This document shows positions 60,767 through 64,000 of a DNA stretch of 64,000 nt, piece by piece. The number at the start of each line of letters is the position of its first letter. The first letter of the stretch is position 1. The notes beneath the pieces are model-generated. The model ran no database searches. It worked only from the letters and a program-made list of their open reading frames with translations, and had not been told where the DNA came from. Made by a program: the position numbers and the translations under genes. The DNA is from Micromonospora rhizosphaerae (lineage in GTDB: Bacteria; Actinomycetota; Actinomycetes; Mycobacteriales; Micromonosporaceae). Where the stretch lies: assembly GCF_900091465.1 (NCBI RefSeq), contig NZ_FMHV01000002.1, forward strand, positions 1,798,001 to 1,862,000, written 5' to 3'.

Positions 60767-60788
60767 GGTGTCCGGGCGCCGGGACACC
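60767..60788. promoter_or_regulatory. Hairpin/inverted repeat upstream of the LPxTG-like protein gene
   Basis: GGTGTCC (60767-60773) and GGACACC (60782-60788) surround an 8-base loop in the 277-base gap between endonuclease V and the next gene. It may be an operator or the end of the nfi transcript. Confidence 0.4.
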
Positions 60789-60942
60789 TACATACGCTGT
60801 ACGGAGTGGATCAAGCCGCACAGGCGGAGCCCACCCGCCGGGTGGCGCTGCACACATGGGGAGCGCTCAATGAGCGGGAGTCACCCTGGCCCGGTAGTAA
60901 CCTACCCGCGGACCCCGGCGGGGAAGAAACGGTGAGGTGGAC

Positions 60943-61935
60943 ATGTCGGTTCGGCGGCACGCGGCACGGCTGGCCATGGTCGGCGCGATGCTGGGCGGCC
61001 TGGTGGCCGTCGGAGCGTCTCCGGCGCTGGCCGACGACGACCGGGTGGAGGTGCATGCGGCGAGCAGCTTCACGGCCGGCGGATCGCCCGGCACGGTGGC
61101 GATCGAGGTGCGCAAGCGCACCGACGGCTGCGTGCTGCTGCGGACCGGGCTGGGCCTGCGGCTCGACGGCCTCCAGGCCAACCAGGTCCAGGCGCAGGTC
61201 AACGCCGGCGGCCGGTGGTGGCCGGTCGGGGTCTCCGGTGACAGCGGCACCGTGAGTACCGCTTACACCTCGCCGGCCAACCCCACCCTCTGCAAGGGCA
61301 AGGGCATCACGGTCCGTTACCGAATCGCCTTTCTGGCCGGCGCACCCGACGGTCGGTTGACGGTCGTGGGCGAGGCGGTCACCGCTCGCGGCCGGCTGCT
61401 CGGCCGGGCCGCCGACACGTCCCGGGTGGTCGGCGGGGCGAAGGCGCCCTCGCCGACGCCGACGAAGAAGCCATCGCCGACGCCGAGCGCCGTGGTGACC
61501 GAGCCGGCGAGCGCCGACGCATCCGCCGTGGGCGCCGCGCTCCCGGCCACCGGGCAGCGCGCCGCCGAAGAGTCCTCTGGAGGTTCCCCGATCATGTTCT
61601 TCGGCATCGCGCTGGTGCTGGTCGGCATCGCCCTGATCGTCCTGCTGGTCCGCAACAACCGCGCGGACAAGGTCGACGACAGCGCCGCCGGTTACCCGGA
61701 GGTACCGCTGGCGAGCAATCCCGGCGGCACCACCTACCGCTCCGGCACGCCGACCCTGTACGGGCAGCAGCCGCCCACCCCCGGCGTCTACGGGAGTACG
61801 CCCACCCCCGGCGTCTACGGGGGGACGCCGACGTCCGGCCCGACCGGCAACGTCTACGGTGGCCCGGCCGGCGGCGAGCCCCCGGCGCCGGCCGGCGGCG
61901 GAGACACCACGGTCATGCCCCGCCTGCCCGGCTGA
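60943..61935 (+). CDS. Secreted, membrane-anchored protein with LPATG and a long Tyr/Pro-rich tail
   Basis: The 330-aa product has a signal peptide ending A-L-A-D near residue 32, a beta-rich extracytoplasmic domain with two Cys (D-G-C-V-L-L and L-C-K-G-K-G), a Pro-Thr-Ser linker, then L-P-A-T-G-Q, a transmembrane segment of about 22 residues and R-N-N-R. Unlike sortase substrates it continues for about 85 more residues, with repeated T-P-G-V-Y-G units, on the cytoplasmic side. GAGG precedes the ATG. Sortase anchoring is possible but the tail argues for a plain bitopic protein. Confidence 0.78.
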   Translation: MSVRRHAARLAMVGAMLGGLVAVGASPALADDDRVEVHAASSFTAGGSPGTVAIEVRKRTDGCVLLRTGLGLRLDGLQANQVQAQVNAGGRWWPVGVSGDSGTVSTAYTSPANPTLCKGKGITVRYRIAFLAGAPDGRLTVVGEAVTARGRLLGRAADTSRVVGGAKAPSPTPTKKPSPTPSAVVTEPASADASAVGAALPATGQRAAEESSGGSPIMFFGIALVLVGIALIVLLVRNNRADKVDDSAAGYPEVPLASNPGGTTYRSGTPTLYGQQPPTPGVYGSTPTPGVYGGTPTSGPTGNVYGGPAGGEPPAPAGGGDTTVMPRLPG

Positions 61936-61942
61936 GCCGGGA

Positions 61943-61959
61943 CGGAGCAAGCCGCTCCG
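61943..61959 (+). terminator. Short hairpin after the LPxTG-like gene
   Basis: CGGAGC (61943-61948) pairs with GCTCCG (61954-61959) around a 5-base loop, 8 bases after the stop. Confidence 0.5.
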
Positions 61960-62112
61960 TTAGGCTCAGGTGCGGTGACGGCCCGTGGTGGAGACGTGAC
62001 GGCCGCCGGGCCGGGATGCGTCATAAGGTGTCCGACCGGGTTCGCCGATAAGATCGCGTGCGCCGGTCGGCACCGCCGACGGTGAGACCGCATACGTGGA
62101 AGGAGCCGCGCC

Positions 62113-62325
62113 GTGGCCCTGGACCCGCAATTGCTCGAGATCCTCGCCTGTCCGGACACACACCACGCCCCGCTCGACTACGACGCGCAGTCGCAGACGC
62201 TGACCTGCACCGAGTGCGGTCGGATCTTCGAGGTCCGCGACGACGTGCCGGTGCTCCTGCTGGATGAGGCGCGCGGCGGGCCCGCGGCGGAGAACCCGCG
62301 CGGCGGCTCCGCGTCGCAGCGGTGA
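62113..62325 (+). CDS. Trm112 family protein
   Basis: A 70-aa zinc-ribbon protein with L-L-E-I-L-A-C-P-D-T and L-T-C-T-E-C-G-R-I-F; the usual C-x2-C first pair is C-P-D-T here, so only three Cys remain. The core Y-D-x(6)-L-x-C and I-P/V-P-V-L-L segments fit Trm112-like proteins. GGAAGGAG precedes the GTG. Its stop overlaps the SIS gene start as GTGA. It probably serves as a small partner or stabiliser of a neighbouring enzyme; that is inference. Confidence 0.85.
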   Translation: MALDPQLLEILACPDTHHAPLDYDAQSQTLTCTECGRIFEVRDDVPVLLLDEARGGPAAENPRGGSASQR

Positions 62326-63518
62326 TGGAGGGTACGGCCGGGGTCAGCGGGCACCGGTACGCCGACGAGTCGTTCCTGGACAACCCGGACGCGCTCAACG
62401 AGCAGGACCCGGGCGGCATGCTCCGGTTCACCGCATCGGCGGGCGCCCAGGTGCGCGAGTCGGCGGCCCTGGCGGCCGAGGCCAACCTGAGCATCCTCGC
62501 CGACGAGGGGCGTCCGCGGGCGGTCGTCATCGCCGGCATCGGCACCGCGGGGCGTACCGGTGACATCCTCGCCACCGTCGCCGGGCCGCGTTGCCCGGTG
62601 CCGGTCATCCCGCACCGCAGCGCCGGCGTACCCGGCTGGGTCGGTGCGGCGGACGTGGTGATCGCGGTGAGCGCCTCCGGTCGCAGCCCCGAGGCGCTCG
62701 GCGCCGCTGAGGCGGCGCACCGCCGTGGCGCCCGGCTGGTCGCCGTCGGCGCCCCGGATTCGCAGCTCCAGTCGGTGGCCGAGCGGGCCCGGGCGCCGTT
62801 CATCCCGGTGCCGCGGCGCGCCCCGGCGCGGGCGAGTCTCTGGGCGCTTACCGTGCCCGTGCTGCTCGCCGCCCGTACGCTCGGGCTGGTGAAGGTGAAC
62901 GAGGCGGACCTGGCCGAGACCGCGGCCCGGCTGGACGCGGACGCCGACCGGTGCCGCCCGACCGCCGAGTCCTTCGTCAACCCAGCCAAGTCGCTGGCCC
63001 TGGGCTTGGCCGGCTCGATCCCGATCGTCTGGGGCTCGTCCCCGCTCGCCACCGTGGCCGCGCGGCGGTTCGGTGACACCCTGTCTGCCAACGCCCGCTA
63101 CCCGGTGGTCGCCGGGGCGCTCGGCGAGGCCGGCCGGGGTCGCGTCGGCCTGCTGGACGGCGTCTTCGGCGGGCTGGCCGAGGGGGAGCGGGACATCTTC
63201 GCCGACCCGGACGAGACCGACGGCGGCGCCACCCGGCTGCGGCTGGTTCTGCTTCGCGACGGCGGGCTCAACGCCGAGGACGACACCGACGAGCCGCTGG
63301 TGGTCGAGGAGCGCCGGGCGGAGGCCGTGCAGACCCTCGCCGAGCGGCGCGGGGTGCGCTGCGACGTGGTCACCGCCGAGGGGGGTTCTGCGCTGGAACG
63401 GCTCGCCTCGCTGATCGCCGTGCCAGACTTCGCCTCGATCTACCTCGCACTCGCGCACGGACTGGACCCCATGGCGGTTCCGGCCATCACGGAAATGAAG
63501 GAGCTGGCAAACCAGTGA
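62322..63518 (+). CDS. SIS-domain protein, phosphoglucose/phosphomannose isomerase-like
   Basis: The 398-aa protein has two SIS sugar-phosphate-binding folds: the first with V-I-A-G-I-G-T-A-G-R and V-I-A-V-S-A-S-G-R-S-P-E, the second around I-P-I-V-W-G-S-S-P-L-A. The glycine-serine loop of active isomerases is partly kept. It corresponds to M. tuberculosis Rv3256c, next to manA and the phosphomannomutase gene, so a role in mannose phosphate metabolism is likely. Coupled by overlaps to Trm112 and to the following CDF gene. Confidence 0.88.
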   Translation: MMEGTAGVSGHRYADESFLDNPDALNEQDPGGMLRFTASAGAQVRESAALAAEANLSILADEGRPRAVVIAGIGTAGRTGDILATVAGPRCPVPVIPHRSAGVPGWVGAADVVIAVSASGRSPEALGAAEAAHRRGARLVAVGAPDSQLQSVAERARAPFIPVPRRAPARASLWALTVPVLLAARTLGLVKVNEADLAETAARLDADADRCRPTAESFVNPAKSLALGLAGSIPIVWGSSPLATVAARRFGDTLSANARYPVVAGALGEAGRGRVGLLDGVFGGLAEGERDIFADPDETDGGATRLRLVLLRDGGLNAEDDTDEPLVVEERRAEAVQTLAERRGVRCDVVTAEGGSALERLASLIAVPDFASIYLALAHGLDPMAVPAITEMKELANQ

Positions 63519-64000
63519 GCGCTAATGGGGGGACGAAGGCGGTCATCGCCGCCCTGCTGGCGAACCTCGGCATCGCCGTCACCAAGTTCATCGCGTTCGC
63601 GCTGACGAACTCGTCGTCGATGTTGGCGGAGGCGATCCACTCGGTCGCCGACTCCGGCAACCAGGGGCTGCTGCTGCTCGGTGGCCGGCGGGCCAAGCGG
63701 GCGGCCACCCCGCAGCACCCCTTCGGCTACGGCCGCGAGCGCTACATCTACGCGTTCATCGTCTCCATCGTGCTGTTCAGCGTCGGTGGTCTCTTCGCGC
63801 TGTACGAGGCGTACCACAAGTGGGCCGAGCCACACCCCATCGAGAACTGGCAGTGGGTGCCGGTCGCCGTGCTGGTGATCGCGATCGTCATGGAGGCGTT
63901 CTCCTTCCGGACCGCCGTCAGGGAGTCCAACCACACCCGGGGCAAGCAGTCCTGGGTGCACTTCGTCCGCCGGGCCAAGGCTCCGGAGCTGCCGGTGGTG
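63515..64000 (+). CDS. Cation diffusion facilitator, N-terminal part (cut by window end)
   Basis: The 162 visible residues contain the first four CDF membrane segments, with S-S-S-M-L-A-E-A-I-H-S-V-A-D-S-G-N-Q carrying the TM2 metal site (H..D replaced to H-S-V-A-D form) and H-P-F-G-Y-G-R-E-R-Y typical of the family. The GTG at 63515 overlaps the SIS stop as GTGA. It lacks the His-rich N terminus of the copy at 55744-56859 and belongs to a different CDF branch. Confidence 0.9.
   Translation, partial: MSANGGTKAVIAALLANLGIAVTKFIAFALTNSSSMLAEAIHSVADSGNQGLLLLGGRRAKRAATPQHPFGYGRERYIYAFIVSIVLFSVGGLFALYEAYHKWAEPHPIENWQWVPVAVLVIAIVMEAFSFRTAVRESNHTRGKQSWVHFVRRAKAPELPVV

Noticed and set aside
1..64000. 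tRNA, rRNA or other structured RNA genes
   Set aside because: I looked for cloverleaf-type patterns and the GTTCGA-type T-loop in intergenic DNA and found no convincing case.

Overview
The window is high-GC actinobacterial DNA (about 70% or more by eye) with many GTG starts and ATGA/GTGA stop-start overlaps. It carries the F420 genes, a WhiB regulator and acid-rich actinobacterial families (TIGR03089, DUF3499, SCO6745-like). Together with six families of short palindromic or gene-junction repeats, this points to a Micromonosporaceae chromosome, most likely Micromonospora or a close relative. The genus is inference.

Region 1 (1-31.9 kb) is a conserved core block. It runs: membrane protein fragment, PIG-L deacetylase and WbqC pair, purK-purE, a very large zinc-ribbon membrane protein, UDP-glucose dehydrogenase, acyl-CoA dehydrogenase, thioesterase, acetoacetyl-CoA synthetase, TIGR03089 protein, glycosyltransferase and mannose-1-phosphate guanylyltransferase, NUDIX, an ArsR-like regulator, cofE-cofD and fbiC (coenzyme F420), a DUF4331 cluster, a WhiB2-type regulator, a zincin-like protein lacking HExxH, and DUF3499. 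From memory this follows the order of the M. tuberculosis Rv3255c-Rv3277 neighbourhood (purK, purE, fadE25, TIGR03089, manB/manC, fbiA/fbiB, whiB2, metallopeptidase, DUF3499, phosphomannomutase, SIS protein).

Region 2 (32-59.9 kb) looks accessory. Its core is a polyamine uptake and breakdown island: a class III aminotransferase, a pyridoxamine-oxidase-like protein, two PuuB-like FAD oxidoreductases, an Lrp regulator, a complete PotDABC transporter, a saccharopine-dehydrogenase-like enzyme and an agmatinase-like ureohydrolase. A second module (50-54.5 kb) has GABA aminotransferase and two aldehyde dehydrogenases, so amine carbon could flow via aminobutyraldehyde and GABA to succinate. Around these lie a DUF559 protein, a secreted protein with a duplicated domain, a GntR-controlled ABC exporter, a decayed antitoxin/PIN toxin pair, a zinc-type CDF exporter with a divergent ArsR regulator, and a small GntR gene divergent from three coupled Cys-motif proteins.

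Region 3 (60-64 kb) has endonuclease V and a membrane-anchored secreted protein, then returns to the conserved block with a Trm112-like protein, a SIS-domain sugar isomerase-like protein and a second CDF transporter cut by the window end. The phosphohexomutase gene expected between DUF3499 and the SIS gene is not present in the window.

The most distinctive feature is the repeat landscape. One ~56-bp repeat (family A) sits exactly at gene junctions and supplies stop codons or duplicates the junction. Four palindrome families (B-F, with C) lie between genes, and three of them (D, E, F) occur as pairs that bracket a gene, an operon and the whole 28-kb accessory region.
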